Below, in pieces: positions 48,119 through 60,861 of a stretch of 64,000 bases of DNA. Both the position numbers and the translations under genes were made by a program. The notes under the pieces are model-generated. The model did not search any database. It was not told the DNA's origin and was given only the letters and a program-made list of their open reading frames with translations. Within the stretch, counting starts at the first letter, position 1. The number at the start of each line of letters is the position of its first letter. The DNA comes from Strigamia acuminata (Eukaryota; Arthropoda; Chilopoda; Geophilomorpha; Linotaeniidae): contig OX442315.1 in NCBI GenBank assembly GCA_949358305.1, positions 16,580,427-16,644,426 on the forward strand. The letters run 5' to 3'.

Positions 48119-51100
48119 CGAACACCTAGATTGCGAGGGAAATGTAGGTTCTATCAATAGAGCGCGTATGCTCTGGTTTAGGTTTTATCTCGCATTTTTT
48201 TGTATTTTGACGCAAGTTTTAATGTCGTAAATATAAAGTTTTTGTTCAGTCCATATGTGAGAAATGGAATTTTGCCAAAGACGCTGCGAAGGAAGCGTCC
48301 ATTTGGTTGCTGTTGAATTGACAGGTCCTCACTGCTCTCCTTTCTCCTAGCATTGATGCTGGCATTTCTTTCCTTTCCCCCTTTCTCTTTTTTTTCGCCT
48401 CCCGGTTCCTAAAAGTTTTGCTGGCGCGCTGCCTGCTCTGCTCTGCAACTCGCGTCACTTTGTTTGCAATTGACTTGCTCGCAGATTTATTCGCGAATGT
48501 CGAAATCGAATCGTCCGTGCCCACCTTCCAATATTTTTTCATCTCATCGCTATATCACAATGCTCTCGGATTTATGTAAATTCTGCCCGCTGCCAATGAA
48601 AAGTTGATTTAATTTCCACTTTAAAAACGAGATGCAATATCAATACGTATTCACACTGAAGAATGGAACGAGATTTGATCTTTTGCTATCCACATTTCAC
48701 GCCAATTATAGTTTAAAAATTTACATGAAAAACAGATAAACTCTGGCGGATTTGGATTACCCATTATTTTGTCAGAAATTAATTATTTTTACTCAAAAAT
48801 GTGAATATTTTTGCTTAAATTATCCAATTTCGCTAGAAATTGTTCAATTTTGTGCGTAAATTTGCATTTATGAGTCTAAAAAACGTCTAAAATTTTTTTT
48901 ATTTGTTGCAAGTGGATTGAGCATCTAATAAGTGCAATTTTTGTAACCGGTTCGACCAAGGGGACCTCTACGGTTCTCACTTTATTGACATTTTAATTAA
49001 TGGCAGTGTGCCTAGTTCTAATAAATCTCAACTGGGGCGGCGCTAATGTCGGATGTCGATAGAATCATCAAATTGAGTCAGTAGGAATCTATTCATTATT
49101 TCTGCCATCACTTCGAGTGATTTAACTACCGTAATACAAACGATTGCCAATTTAAACTAATTCGTTTCTTTTGTATTTATGTATTTAAATCTCTCATTCT
49201 TAACGCGATTTCATTCATTCTAATTTTATATCGCCGACATGAGCTTTAAAACTCCGAAATGCATCGCCACACAGCATAAAAGGAATTTAATTTTCTACAT
49301 GAGAATCATTTGTTTTAGTTATTAAAAATTTAAAATTTTTAAACCGGCTATGTATGACGGGGAACGAAATGAAATGCAAGTGCAGAAGTGTGCAATGAGA
49401 TGAAAGGTCTCTTTAATTCAAAGTGAGAAATGCGTGCGAAAATTGATCCGATATTTGCCACTTGAAACGGAAAACGATTGGTGTAATTTATGGAGCAATG
49501 AGAAATTTCCTAATCAGCATGCAGTACTAGCTTTATAATTACGTTTAAATTTCATGCCATTTGATTATAACTGATGAACACTATTATTATCTGTCTTCTG
49601 CAGCGTGAGTTGAGCATTTATGCCAACTGATGTCGCTTTAATCAATTTATTACCCAGAAAATAAGAATGGACCATTACAACTACCCTAGCCCCACATGCT
49701 CAGTCACGGATGTACGGGCTGTGGGGCCCTTTTTAGGCGGAGGGGCCATGGGGGCCATGGTCAGTCCCTTAAACAATAGAAAAATTCATTTTTTGGACCA
49801 AAAATTTATTTTTGAATTAAAATGGCCGCCCCAGTCCTGTGAGAACCTACAAATCTGCTGAATTTTGAATTTCCCAACGATTACTTAACTTTGCTAGTTA
49901 ATATTAAATTTAAGTTTGTGGTTACACGTAGTCACGTGCGGATTAAGATGGAAAAAATGTTCTTCGCCTTTAGGTTGTGCGTTGGTTTGAATTTTTTTTT
50001 ACTCGATTTCTTATTTGTATTCGCGTCATGTTAGAAACTTTCTATTTGTTTCTGAACCCTTCAGGGTTGCGGTTAAGATTGATTAAGTTCATTTTTCAAT
50101 CTAGCCCTTAATTTTGTACTGGAAAAAAAATCCCATGGCAAAGGCAAACTTTTTTTTTCTGTTTTTTTTTTTATATTATTTATTTTCATTTCCATTTGGT
50201 TTTCTTTTCGAGTAAAAATGTTGATTGCTTCAGAAATTACTAGCAAATAGACTGCGCGCAGTTGCGAGGAAATTTAATCTGCCACATCGAATTTATCGTG
50301 TCATTCATCAGGAAGGATTTGCTCACATCATTTTAAATTCAGAAATAGTAAATGCATGTTTTCGAGCTTACCTAATTTGTGCATTTTCCAATTCCAACTG
50401 TAATTTGTGCTTAACTTTAGCCGTTCACGCAACGGAAATTGACTCACTTTCAATTGCCAAAACGTCGATTTTAAATCCCAGATAAAAGTTTAAGGTACTT
50501 ACCTAAAAAAAAAATATAAACAAAAAATTAGAATTGTTTTTTAAAAATCAAATAAAATAAAATAAAATAACTCGCATCGTTTAAAAATAAATATTACAAT
50601 ATATTGCATTAAGTAATGCATTTCATAATAAAATTGAAAAAATGCATTTGAAAATGCATCCATATTTGACAAATAATAATATTGGGAAATTCGTAATACA
50701 TTTTAGAAAATGCAAATCAATAGCATTAAAAAAATGCATTTCAAAATACATCGCAATACATGGATTATAATTATATTTTTGAATCATATGTGAAAGAAAA
50801 AAATACTGGTAATGTTTTAAAAAGAAGGAATTGATGACAAAGTGAATTGTGCGCTGGTCCAGCAACATTCCAGCAAGCCAGAATCAAAGTAGCAGAAATA
50901 ACTTGATTAAAATTGTTTCTTGTAGCTGCACGAATAAAAGAAGCAAGACACTAAGAGTGGAAATTAAATTTGTTCGCTGCTTTTCATCTAATAAAAATTC
51001 TCATTTAAAATAATAATTTGTACAATGGTTTTGCTTGGAATGTGGGTAATTTCTGTTGCGAGCGGCTTCACTTCTTTGTCATTATACACCTAATTTATAA

Positions 51101-52840
51101 ACACAGTAAAAATGATTTGGAAAGTGAAATAGGCTGAAATAAATATTAAGGAAAGCTGTTAATACATGTTAAATTGACTAAGGTGATGCGTAAAGTGGTT
51201 ATTTACCATAAATGTCACGCGATGGGTAATTTGATAGTAATAGAGGTGGCAAAATTGCTCTACAAATTTAACACCCAATGCTTGTATGTGTTTACACGTT
51301 AAAGGGCGAATGCATTGGTTTCTCATAATTATTATACACGCAAATTAGACACCGCTGCATTTTAGCACTTTAAGCGGAAACGGTGCTGCGAATATGCATC
51401 TTTTTTTACCATTTTCGTGCTGATAAACTTTCAAATGATACGCGTATTTATTCAAGTTTGTTTTTCGCATTTGGGAAACATTTTGTGATTTCATTTTCGA
51501 TGCCTACAGAGAAATACATCGCAAAAATTCAAGAGATGAAACTTTTGCGGGAATTTGCAATTCAATTTAGTTTTATTTATACAAACATGAATCGTAGCCA
51601 TGACCACGACGGCCTGAGCTCTTGACAGATCTAGAAAGTAGATAAACACCTGCATAACCTTAACACACCTATTTTCTATCAAAAATAAATTTTTAAAAAA
51701 GAAACAAACACACACTAAGCCAATTTAACGTGTTTTTTTGAATATTTATATTTACATAAGCATATATTTTTATGGAAATTATAATTGTAATTATAAGGCA
51801 AACTAATGCTGTGTGTGGCTGGCAGGCAAGTCAACCAACAGCGGCAATGTTTGACATTCACCATGATTGGATAGCTGGTTGTATCAGCTGTTCATGAACA
51901 TCATACGTCGCGTCGCGTTATGGTCTTATTACGCCAGTGGGAATATTAAAACTCAGCCATAATTTTGTGTAAATAAAGACAAGACAGCCTTGCTTCAACC
52001 CAAGAGAGCCGACATTTACTCATACAGCGTAGTAGGGATTTTCGTATTGAATCATAGCCTAAACCATTTTTGAAGACAAGCAACGTAAATATGTTGTTTA
52101 ACATGCGGTTTAGTTTAGTGCTATTTAGTTCTTACTACTGGGGAATTAGTATCGGCATCGGCAAAGATTAAATTATGTTGGGCGACTTGTCCAGACAAAC
52201 CCTGGGGATCAAATGAATGTCTCCACGAAGCGCTCTTGTAATTACTTGTAATTTTGTAATGCTTATAAGACTTCTCACCATCAAGCTCGTAGCACCGAAC
52301 ATACAACTTTGTGGTTTAATAGCTCTAGAGAAGCACTAGAAAGTTGGCTTTTCTGCTCAGCATCGTCGTCGCAAATCGGGAAGAATTCCAGATTTGTCAT
52401 CAACCTGTCTTTTCGATCCTAATTTCCTAGAGTTTTCTGCTATTGTTACACCCAGAGCCAAAATTAAAACCTGTTGACATACACGTAATGCCAGCTAATC
52501 ATGTTAAATGGCGCACGATTCTGACAAATTGCTTTTTACTTTGGGATGGCACTTTGTGACGCTCCTTACAAGATGAAAAACCTTTAAAGGCTCACAGAAC
52601 TTTACCTCCAAGACTATTGTGCACTTTTTTAAGCCGTGATGTTATCTCTCTATTGCTGTTTTAATATCGACCCACGTTTAATTTCTAATTGCCACTCGGT
52701 CGACTACCTCACCTAATCCCCACCTTGTATTTGTTGGCTTAAGGGTTCACTGGCCCTCGCGTTGCGACCATAAGGGTCAGTTTCATTTATGCTTTCATTC
52801 ACGGCGGGAAGTCAAAAGATATTGAATAGTTGATGAGAGC
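48119..52840. other. Spacer; one candidate exon at 50234
   Basis: 50234-50347 is an open 38-codon segment after a pyrimidine-rich acceptor (GATTGCTTCAG) and before GTAAAT. A minus-strand frame at 48246-48542 is K/R/S-rich, with no known domain. Mixed ATGCATTT motifs lie at 50600-50760. No gene is established. Confidence 0.45.
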
Positions 52841-55560
52841 ATAATTAATTAACTAATTAATTAATTAATTTAAACAGTAATGAATTTGTTTTTCTGACGA
52901 AGAAATAAATTGTGGTTTAAAGAAATGCTAGGTGAATAATTCACTGTCACCGCACGCTTGTACCAGTCTTTGGTTACAAATTAGACTTGCAGAATGTTAT
53001 CATCAAAGAGCGCAAAATTATTTCATGTGGAAAACGAAAATACCTCAAGCTGATAAGACCAAAACACAGTGGATGAAAATCAGAAGCAAAATGAATGGAG
53101 GAGATGGTGCAAATGCAAAAGACTGATAAGAGATGTGAGGAGAGAGGAAGAGTGGGTTGGGAGACTCGCACAGCGGACTGTGATTCTGGAGTCCACCACA
53201 GAATTTACCATCGGCTCGAATACACGTTGAATATGTCATGTGGTCGTGTCTGTAGCTTGGATTTAATTACGCAACCTTGGGGCTTCGTCTTCCGTGATAT
53301 AATTACGGATTGTCAAGCAGTGAGTAATTGTTAGTGATAGAAATGACAAAACAACGACTTCATTGAGTTAAGTGAACAGTGGAGGTCTTTTTCTTGATTA
53401 TTTTAGCAAGAAGAAAGATAACCAGAAGGCTGGTTTTGGTCGCAGTGCGCATGCGCATTAAGTTTGGAAAATAAAGCAAGTTAAACTGAAATTTTCGATA
53501 ATTTATGGATGTGTCAAGAAGAGGAACGTGCAGTTTGCATTTGACATTGAGACTCGTTCACCACATGTATGGAATTAATAAATTTAATTTTTTTTAAAGA
53601 TATTTGAACCAATTTTGCAAGTTGGTAAATATGAAAAATTATAAAACGACTCATAAAAAATGCATGAATATGCTCTAAGTGCAGTGAATCCATTTTTAAC
53701 CTCTTAGTCACAATTCTCATTTTTATGCATTGACTTTAATCCGATTTTTATGCTATAAAAGTTAATTCCAAAAAAAATTGAATAAGAACGCGTTTTATCT
53801 TTTTAAAATAAAAAAATGAACAACTTGGTACTTAAAACTTTTCTATTAGGGATTAATTAGATTATTATGGATGGAATTTGATGAAGAAAAAAAAAGAATA
53901 ATAAAATGTAGGTAGAATATTTCTTTTCTAATTTATGTGATTGCATTGAAAGTGTACTTCAAGTCGAATCCACTTGACACGTCTTTTGACGCGTTTTCTG
54001 ATAATGACAAGAATAAGAAGACACCAGACTTGTCATCTAGGTGCGCTTTTGATGATTCACTGTTTTCCCCAAGGATTTTTGGAAATGATTTCCCAGTGGG
54101 TTGAATTGCACTGATAAATTGGCACCAATTTATTTTTAAGATAAATAAACGCTCATATGAAAAGAAAACGTGAAATCGAGTAAACGTGCGGGCAGAAACT
54201 CGATGATGCCAATTAATATCAATTTAATATAATAAAAAAAATTTAAAAAAAATTTTTAAAAATCGTTTTGATTTAATGTTATTCGAATTTTGAAGAACAA
54301 ATTTAGTTTAGACTTCGTGACGAATTTCCATTCGCATAAACTAGAATCAAATTTGCGAAAAAGAAATGAAAAGCATTTGCGTTGGCTTATTACGTTCGAG
54401 TGCAAAACTCAAACGAAGCGTGTGCGCTGCTCGAGTTTAAGAAGGCAGGTAGTCGTAGCCGTACTAGGAATCGGCGGGTTACTTTTCGCATGATGGAGTT
54501 TATTGGCTTATCCTTTGCTCGACATGTTAGGTTTCATTCTAATTGTCTTTGCTTAAATGAGCCACTGCTCCATCCCTCCAGCGCGGATGATATTGCTGAT
54601 TCCAATTGATTTAATCATTAGCTAAATTTGAGTGTAGCTCTTCCTTCCCCCACTTCATCTTTTATTCGAAAATAATCTGAGTATAATTAAAGCGCCCATT
54701 GGGTTATTTTGACCCATGGGACTGCTTCACTGGAGTGGAAGCTGCAGAACACGTTTGGGGATTATTTTTTTTGTTACTGAGAAGTGATTAAAAGTGAAAT
54801 AAATTGTGGGCTCATTAACAAACATGAGGGAAATTGGCAAATTGCTTTTGCTGCAAGTTGGAGGGGGTCGGGGGGATTATCAAAGGATTTTTCAAAGCAT
54901 TTTTAGGATGTTACTATTTAAAGAAAATGCGCGAAGCTGCGTTTTTTAATAATATTTTAATATTGCGTCATTCCTCACTTTTTTTTTAGACCGATTGGTA
55001 TTGATGAAATAGACAGAGCTGTTTTCTAGGAAAAATTGGACACTAAAATTAAAATTCCTTAAAATTTTGTCATTTTGTTATTTCCTACTAGTTTTTTTAA
55101 ATAAAAAAATAGCAAAATGAATAAAATCGACCGGACCGGTCTGTTTTGGCAATGTGGAATTTTGTTGACATGATTGTAGAAAACAAAATGTTGGAATTTT
55201 TTAAAGACTCTTTCTTCATTCTTCAGCAGTCGTTGAACCGAAATTGAAGAAAATATAAGCGGATGCACATTTTTATTCCCATTAATTTTATCTCAACCTT
55301 TTTGCACGAGCCATCCGTCCCTGGTGGTGAAAATTCAAGCGTCTGAGCCGTTGGCGCCGCTTTTATTCATGAGCCCGTAATTGGCCACGCGGTGTTACTT
55401 GTGTCGGCTGCCGCTGTTTATAGATAAGAGTGATAGACTCCACTTCTCCCTTGGACCTTAATCTCGTTGCTGACCTTTTCTGTAATTGTGTTTCATTCTC
55501 ACAATTTGAAATTCAAATACATAAAAACACGAGTTTCTTCGTGTTGGTTTGCAATATCGC
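52841..55560. other. Spacer; (TTAA)n tract and weak exon candidate
   Basis: TTAATTAACTAATTAATTAA is at about 52845-52870. AAGCA/GTGAGT at 53320 is a strong donor after an open stretch from about 53202 (residues LITQPWGFVFRDIITDCQA), unrecognised. AGTGCGCATGCGCATTAAG at 53445 resembles the GCATTC-family interior. Low-complexity at 54220-54270. Confidence 0.45.
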
Positions 55561-55583
55561 GGTTGCGAATTATCGGTCTTCTG

Positions 55584-55640
55584 ATTGGCCCAAATGACCC
55601 CGGTCACGTGCGTTATTCAAACCTCACTCTACTGGTTTAG
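55584..55640 (+). promoter_or_regulatory. RBM8A promoter region
   Basis: An inverted CCAAT box (ATTGG, 55584-55588) and an E-box CACGTG (55605-55610) lie 60-85 bp before the start codon. TCACTCT at 55624-55630 resembles an initiator. No TATA box is in the expected place, as is usual for housekeeping genes. The start site is inferred, not seen. Confidence 0.6.
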
Positions 55641-55668
55641 ATTTTCTTTCCGATTTTGTGTCGGCAAC

Positions 55669-56139
55669 ATGGCGGAAGTTTTGGATCTCGTTTCAACCGA
55701 TAACGAGTTTGAAGTTGATGCGGCAGGCGACAGTGATGTGGAAAACGTTAAAAAACGAGCGCGGAAACATAAAGGAAGAGGTTTTAATGCAAAGGCCGCG
55801 GTTCGAGTGGAACTAAGACGGGTTGACAGCACTGGAGATGACGTAATGGCGGTTCGGGCGCCTCAGCGCTCGGTTGAAGGATGGATTGTTTTCGTCACTG
55901 GTGTGCACGAGGAATGCCAAGAGAGCGACATTCAGGAAAAATTTGCCGAACATGGAAGCATTAAAAATGTTCATCTGAATTTGGATCGGCGCACGGGGTT
56001 TTTGAAAGGTTACGCATTAGTCGAGTTCGAAACCTACAAAGAAGCGTCGTCGGCCATTAGTTCGATTAATGGGACCGAAATTTTGGGACAAGTCGTTTGT
56101 GCTGATTGGGGTTTTGTGAAAGGTACGTTTGGTCGTTAA
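55669..56139 (+). CDS. RBM8A/Y14, exon junction complex RNA-binding protein
   Basis: Y14 pairs with Mago nashi and sits on spliced mRNA in the nuclear exon junction complex, helping nonsense-mediated decay, export and localisation. The start is ATG 55669 in an ideal context (CAACATGG); upstream in-frame codons lack an ATG that aligns with the family. The protein is 156 residues: MAEVLDL-like N-terminus, acidic stretch 11-25, basic KHKGRGF at 33-39, and RRM about 71-152 with RNP2-like IVFVTG (73-78) and RNP1 KGYALVEF (113-120). The blocks PQRSVEGW and HLNLDRRTG are near-invariant in the family. Odd: the arginine/serine-rich tail (about 20 residues in other animals) is missing, DWCF is DWGF, and no intron interrupts the frame. 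AAAG/GTACGT at 56123 is a good donor; splicing to AG 56206 would end the protein GS after K151 (stop 56212-56214). It could be the native gene or a diverged retrocopy; the promoter favours a live gene. Confidence 0.93.
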   Translation: MAEVLDLVSTDNEFEVDAAGDSDVENVKKRARKHKGRGFNAKAAVRVELRRVDSTGDDVMAVRAPQRSVEGWIVFVTGVHEECQESDIQEKFAEHGSIKNVHLNLDRRTGFLKGYALVEFETYKEASSAISSINGTEILGQVVCADWGFVKGTFGR

Positions 56140-56342
56140 TTGTTGTAGGTAAACAACTTTCGTTGTGATTTTATTTAATTTTATTTTTTATTGGGAAATT
56201 TTTAAGGATCTTGAGAGACTAATGGAAAACATGGTGGAAGAAGCCGCGGGTAGAAAATTCTGCACATTTCTATTGTAATGTTATTTAAAAATATTCATTT
56301 TGTGTTGACATTTTGTTCTTTAATAACAACAGCGTTAATTAA

Positions 56343-56348
56343 AATAAA
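56343..56348 (+). promoter_or_regulatory. Poly(A) signal of RBM8A
   Basis: AATAAA about 204 bp after the stop codon, followed by a T-rich stretch (56360-56368) suited to cleavage-factor binding. It gives a short 3' untranslated region. Confidence 0.7.
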
Positions 56349-56369
56349 GTGTAGATATTTTTTTTTACA

Positions 56370-57572
56370 TTTATTTAATTTTTTTAAAATATATTTTAAT
56401 TACTTTGACTGAAAAACATGTTTTTTGGGGATTTTTTTTTTTTGCATGAGAACAGATCAAAGTGGTTTTCCACACAAAAGGAATCATTTTGTTGATGATT
56501 ATCAATGGAGATTTGCATAAGGTAAATTAGGTAAATTTAGAACGTGTTTTTTTTACCTCTTTTAACTCATTTTAATCCGTTGATTACATAAAATCGACAT
56601 GCCACTAAAAGTGAAAATAACTATTTTCACAAAGAAATGACGCTATTAAGGACAGTCTGGTCAAATTTGTGCCCTCGAATGCAAGTCAATCACAATTGAA
56701 TCGAGTGGTTGTCGTATTTCCGCGAAAATGTTTAGCAATTGGTTTTGTTTTGCGCATCAATCAATCTTACGAAATGAATTTGATAATGAAAGTTGAGAAA
56801 TGCAGGTCGGAATGGAAAAGGGTCGGATGTGCACAGCGACGAGCTCTTAACCTAATGAAACACGCCAGAATAGGTCGATGTGCCAGAGAAATAAGCGGAG
56901 AGACATTGTAGGCGTAAAAATGCCTGTAAGGAGAGGCGGGTAAAAAATCAAGGCCCTTCTGAAAAGACTGATTTAAGGTGTAGTTTATTGGGGGGGAAAA
57001 CCATACTGGAGGTGTAATGACTGAAGCAATTTTCACGCGTAAACGACGTGCCACTTTTGTTGATTTTTAAATTAGCAAACTCGAGCCCCCCCTTCGGTAT
57101 CAACTAATCGATAGGAAATGCCCACATGTTTGTGGATATTGGTTGCGAGCCGGAGACGAGTCTTGAGGGCTTTACCGGCAACGGCAAGAGAGAAAAAATC
57201 AATGAAGACTTCTACTTTTGGACGCCGAATGCGAACACGTGCTTAAACTGTAGGCTCATTAAAATGCGTCCTTGGACGCTCGCAGTTGCAGCGTCCATCG
57301 ACCCATAGGAAGAATACCTTGCTACATTACGTTTGATGCAGTAATTAAGTCATAGATGCAGCACAAGAGGCGGTTTTGCATCGCAATGGCTAGAAATTAG
57401 CTTTTTGGAGATGGAGAAGTGAAAAATTTCTTGGATTTATCTAGAGATGAAAGTTCAAAATCACGGCACCTTGACGTGTACGTCTGGAACATTGTGTGGC
57501 CTGATGGCAAACGTGGGTTACAGAGAGTTATTTAACATTTACTGACGCGAATACTGCATTTATAGTTGACAC
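56370..57572. other. Spacer, nothing recognised
   Basis: Short unconvincing frames (56669-56911 plus, 57126-57308 plus). No exon resembling a Y14 tail was found here. Confidence 0.55.
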
Positions 57573-57690
57573 CAGGGGTTCTCAAACTTTTTAGCATTGC
57601 GACCCATTTTTAAGACAGGCGATTTTGGGCGACAAAGTGTTGTGCCCCACCAAAAATCAGCTCGCGCCCCACAATTAGAGAAACGGTGGT
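57573..57690 (+). mobile_element. hAT-like MITE, decayed
   Basis: Starts CAGGGGTTCTCAAACTTTTT and contains AGCATTGCGACCCA and AATCAGCTCGCGCCCCAC, matching both ends of 4548-4835 in the reverse orientation. The interior is shortened and the last terminus is broken (AGAGAAACGGTGG). Confidence 0.75.
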
Positions 57691-60600
57691 TTATACTATA
57701 AATAGCGACTATTATTTTTGAAGTGAAACTTGTTTAGCGGCGGTAAGTTCCGGCAAGACATTTCTTTCTATTTTCATTTCTTCTCGTCGATCAGGAAATT
57801 TGATGTTTACCGCTTTTCCTTTGCTTTCATTGATTTTTCCGATCCTGACAGCGAAATTGCATCGGGGGACAAATTCTTCATTTCCATCTTTATTCACCAA
57901 AGCGAGAAATAAATTGGAAGATTAATAAAAAGAAAATAAAGTTTTGCTCAAGTCAAAACATTAGTTGAAATGAGCGCACATAGACAAAAGATCAAGTGAC
58001 CGAGACTGCGCAGTGGGGCGACGGATTGAGAGGTGGTTGGTGAGCGAGTGCAGATAAGCCCGATGCAGTTCGTTCGTGCAGCTCATATGCGAGAAGAAGG
58101 ACGTTAATCTTTAGTGGCGGCTGTTATATTATTCTCTTAGCTTGCTTCTACGTGATAATCCCCCTTTTGCAATAATGGGTTAGCGGTGAACACAGGAAGT
58201 TGTATAGCAGGTAGTAAATTATCCGTCGTCAAGTAGACGCACGATGACGAATGCGCTGTTTTTCTTTCTATTAGCGTGTTTGCTTGGTGTTGGCGGTTGC
58301 AAAAGTTCCTTTTTCTTATTGATCCATTTTCGTCTCGAGTCAAGTCTCAAGTAGGAGTAAGAGGAACGAGTGTGACGGGGGATTTTTTTTATTTTTTCTT
58401 ATTTTCTTTTATTTTTTGCTATCCAAATAAAAAGCCGAGATGAGTGTAGTTTGTCTTGATTTTCTTTTGTTCACATTCATCCGCTGGCTGGCTGGCTGCT
58501 CATCCCTATTGAGGGTTTTGTAAAGTGAAACAATGATTGGGCCAATTTCTATGGCTTATTTTCGCTCGAGTGTTTGCACCGACGTGCCATGTTTTTGTAT
58601 TGGCAGCTTCTTTCCTTTTACACCTCTTCTCAACCGTTTCAGACTCCAAATCGGTTAAAGCGATTTTCAATACTCGTTCCTCCCCATTCCCATTATTATT
58701 TTTTTTTTGCCGAAGGTGGCGCTGCTACTTTACGAAAAATTGCTGCAGTTGCTGACCTTGTGCCACAGTTTCGATTCGTGTGGGTGCGTGTAACGGCGCC
58801 TGGCAGAAACCCAATATCTGGTGGCGCCGTAATAGAAGAGGATTCGTGATCCGATATCGTGCACGACCAGGTTAAATCAACACAACGATGGCAATTGTAT
58901 GGCAAATAGACTTTTTCTTTCTCCTTTTTTTCGCCAGCCCGCATCCAGCATAGAAATGACGAACTTTTAGCGTATAACGCGCTTTCTCGTAATGGGATTT
59001 GAGCGCTTGGTGGTTATCGAAAAATTCAATGGCAAACTTGATTCGAGAATAATTTCTGCTAGGAATCATACTTTGATTATTTTTTTTTTGTTTTTAGTTT
59101 TTACTTTTCTTCTTTTTCTTCGTCAAAGCAAAAAGAAAAGGAAAAAAAAATTTGAAAAGTCAAATGGGAGTTAATGCTTGTGTGTGAAAAAATGCTAAAA
59201 ATATGCAAATTGTTTTTGTGAGGTGATTTAATTTAATGATGCATGTGAGCATGTGCAAGCTCAAGTCTGAAGGTGTTGGAAATTAAATCAGTGTTTTTGT
59301 TTGGAATCGAATTATTATTACTTTTTTTAATTTTTAGTATTGGATTATTAGATTTTTATTTTGAATGCTATTGATGAATTTTTTCTTCTTCTGTATTTGA
59401 AGATCAGGTGTGTTGTGACTTCATCTGAATAGGCATTGGAAATTAAATTCGCGGAATATGTAATTTTATAAGTGGTTTTTTTTCTCTTCTCTTTCTTTCA
59501 TTTTAAATTTTCATTTTTTTTTTCTTAACGAAATTGGAATTTTCAAATGAAAACCAGATTTCTTTTTAAGAGAAGCCAACTTTTGCTTAAATTTATATAA
59601 ATTACCTTCAGTCGAAATGTCGATTTTAACATATTTTTTTTTTTAGAGATTTACTTCGAATATTTAAAAATAAAAAAAAAATACATTTACAAAGCTGTAA
59701 TCTTTGATACATATTTTTTTCCATTAAAAAAGAAAGAAAAAAAACTTTTTCAAAAGTTGGACGAAAATATTGTTGATGATGACAAGGGAAAAATGTCGAG
59801 AAAAATATTCAAATTCAGTGCGTGACGAGGGTGAAATTGACACGGCCACACGACATTTTGACAAGCATCCGAAAACAGAAGCCGCGTCTGTCTGGATTTT
59901 ATATCCGAGGATGTCGAGGTGGTCAGTTTGCACGCCGCCATAATTCTTTCACGCTACATGGAGCCGAGAAGGGTCTGGCACGATCTCCTTAGTCGGCACC
60001 ACTACAAGAAAATTATTATTGTACAACGGCTTCGGTACACAATTGGTGCCATTTCTCTCCCGACTGTACCTTGCCGTAATGTGTTTACACTCGCTTTTTT
60101 ATGTTCTCAATTCGATGCAAGAAAAACTGCGCCGCAATTTGTTGTTTTTACTTCGCTTCTTTAGTTTTCCTTTTCAATTTCTCATCGCCGATCTGTAACT
60201 CATATTTGATAGCGAGTTGTTCACGTTTGTGTGCCCGGTATTTACGACGTGGTGCTTCGACTAGCCCGTAGATAAGACTAAAAGTGTTGCAGACTCAAGC
60301 CGCAGCAGCCAGCTTTATGTGTTTGCAAACAATCTTTAATTAATCAGAATGAGTCTGTTCGAAACAGCATCTCATTCCTTCACATTATTTACGGCTTGTG
60401 GCGAGGCGACGTATCACTACGAGTCATCAATATAAATTATTCGCAAATTTATCCGACCCTGATCCTAACCCTGACTTGCCCTCATAAACTTGCAACAGAT
60501 AAGCACCAGCGGAGAGATAGGCTTAATAACAAAATGGCGAAAGAGCATTAATTCATGCTACATAGGTGGGGGAAAATTGCTTGTCAAATGTCACGACCGA

Positions 60601-60785
60601 ATCCCAATTGGATACGTGGACATTTCTTATCTCATCGTTTCGTAATTGCAACTCGTAACGATCCCGTGTCATCTATTTGTAATTGGTACCTTTTTTTGGG
60701 CCGGGGAGGAGGTGGGGAGGAATTAAAAATTTAAATTACCATTTTAAATTTTAATTATATGTAAATCTCAACCACTTAACTAAGT
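57691..60785. other. Spacer; unexplained charged frame 57712-57900
   Basis: The minus strand is open over 63 codons at 57712-57900 with a charged, protein-like composition (KFPDRREEMKIERNVLPEL), but it opens with TTG and has no splice or promoter support. 59330-59760 is T-rich low-complexity. 59880-60170 is CG-richer with no clear exon. Confidence 0.45.
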
Positions 60786-60861
60786 GAGCGAGTTTTCGAA
60801 GCGGAATAGAAATCTCCAACCATTATTGCAAAAAGATTAGACAAATTGGGACTATTTGCTA
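60786..60861 (+). repeat. 75-bp dispersed repeat, second copy
   Basis: Shares GAGCGAGTT, AAAT.TCC, TTATT.CAAAA.GATTA and ACAAATTGGGACT.TTTG with 38225-38300, all in the same order. No coding frame is shared. It could be a SINE scrap or a duplicated regulatory element. Confidence 0.55.

Noticed and set aside
48246-48542. 98-codon minus-strand K/R/S-rich frame
   Set aside because: No known domain or regulatory context; basic bias arises from CTTT/TTTC tracts on the plus strand.
52964-52985. TCTTTGGTTA similar to the start of miR-9
   Set aside because: The match ends after 10 bases and no hairpin surrounds it.
55585-55668. Upstream in-frame extension of RBM8A
   Set aside because: It overlaps the CCAAT/E-box promoter, its residues do not match the family, and the ATG at 55669 gives the family N-terminus.
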